Made by a program: the position numbers and the translations under genes. DNA of 64,000 bases. Origin: Druceiella hillmani (lineage: Eukaryota; Arthropoda; Insecta; Lepidoptera; Hepialidae). Below the pieces are notes generated by a model. That model worked only from the letters and a program-made list of their open reading frames with translations, ran no database searches and had not been told where the DNA came from. The stretch covers positions 7,637,501-7,701,500 of the forward strand of contig JAYKKI010000066.1 in assembly GCA_039881145.1 (NCBI GenBank), written 5' to 3'. Shown here one piece after another: positions 63,592 to 64,000 of this stretch; position 1 is the stretch's first letter; each line of letters opens with the position of its first letter.

Positions 63592-63643
63592 GCATCTCCG
63601 CAATTGTGATCGCTATGAATAGCGATCAAAATGGCGGAGATGC
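63592..63643. repeat. 25-bp-arm imperfect palindrome, GC-rich centre
   Basis: GCATCTCCGC and the following 15 bases (63592-63616) pair with 63619-63643 in 23 of 25 positions around a two-base GA loop. The centre is GATCGCTAT-GA-ATAGCGATC. It is much stronger and more GC-rich than neighbouring hairpins. It may be a tiny foldback element or a structured RNA or DNA site. Confidence 0.85.
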
Positions 63644-63917
63644 CCTCTTACAAAATCGCTGCACATTTGCTTGCTATCGATAATATCCTATAATATGCTT
63701 GCAATGACAGAGAAGTGAGTAATCCGGAGCCTTAGTTACCCCAAAAATGCATTTATTTTGTATTAACTACGTGTTTAAAAATTTAGCAAATCATGGTAAA
63801 AACTTGTTTTTATTACATTTGTTAAAATGAAGGTTGTTAATGGATGGCTATTTGTTAGTTAAATTATACATATGACATTTAATTAAGAGTAAAACATTAT
63901 TCGCAGACTTAAATTAA

Positions 63918-63919
<2 letters not shown>

Positions 63920-63978
<59 letters not shown>
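63920..63978. repeat. (TA)n microsatellite
   Basis: About 59 bp of uninterrupted TA at the window end. Confidence 0.97.
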
Positions 63979-63980
<2 letters not shown>

Positions 63981-64000
63981 GCTTGTCCGACATATCAAAA

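Overview
This window looks like repeat-rich, non-genic DNA from an animal nuclear genome, most likely an arthropod. It is very A+T rich, has at least eight long (TA)n microsatellites and no long open reading frame on either strand. It carries decayed transposons of kinds common in arthropods: a Penelope-like element (PLE), a Helitron and a mariner-superfamily element with DD41D spacing. Codon-level homology appears only in transposon remnants. I found no intact host gene, rRNA, intact tRNA gene or CRISPR array. The arthropod assignment is inference; another AT-rich invertebrate cannot be excluded.

Most of the window is a mosaic of old, diverged segmental duplications. A first-half module occurs at about 180-7040 (A), 12150-18840 (B) and 47420-53410 (C). 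A second-half module follows B at about 20200-26120 and C at about 54000-60720, and occurs alone at 39060-46130 (D). A short inverted piece (E) lies at about 35600-36260. The copies differ by insertions that serve as age markers. A has about 0.92 kb at 2184-3107 that B lacks. B and C share a block of about 560 bp that A lacks. B has about 2 kb at 22690-24650 that D and C lack. C carries a Helitron at about 50080-51640.

Recognisable mobile DNA: (1) a PLE at 37346-39008 with about 255-260 bp inverted terminal arms flanking a broken reverse transcriptase (YVDD) and GIY-YIG endonuclease; each arm holds a small type I hammerhead-ribozyme motif. Further PLE end fragments lie at 2755-2827, 23072-23212 and 58464-58774. 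(2) A broken Helitron Rep/helicase N-terminal region at about 50640-51606, preceded by a roughly 220 bp array of alternating GAA/TTC units that matches the heat-shock-element pattern. (3) A DD41D mariner-superfamily transposase remnant on the minus strand at 34823-35390. (4) Weaker candidates: a tRNA-derived SINE head at about 28332-28400 and an RTE-like tail at about 7095-7735.

The remaining stretches (about 7740-12060, 26130-34820, 46300-47420 and 60950-63590) show no gene that I can support. One relatively GC-rich island near 60840-60950 resembles a core promoter plus a short non-coding first exon, on weak evidence.
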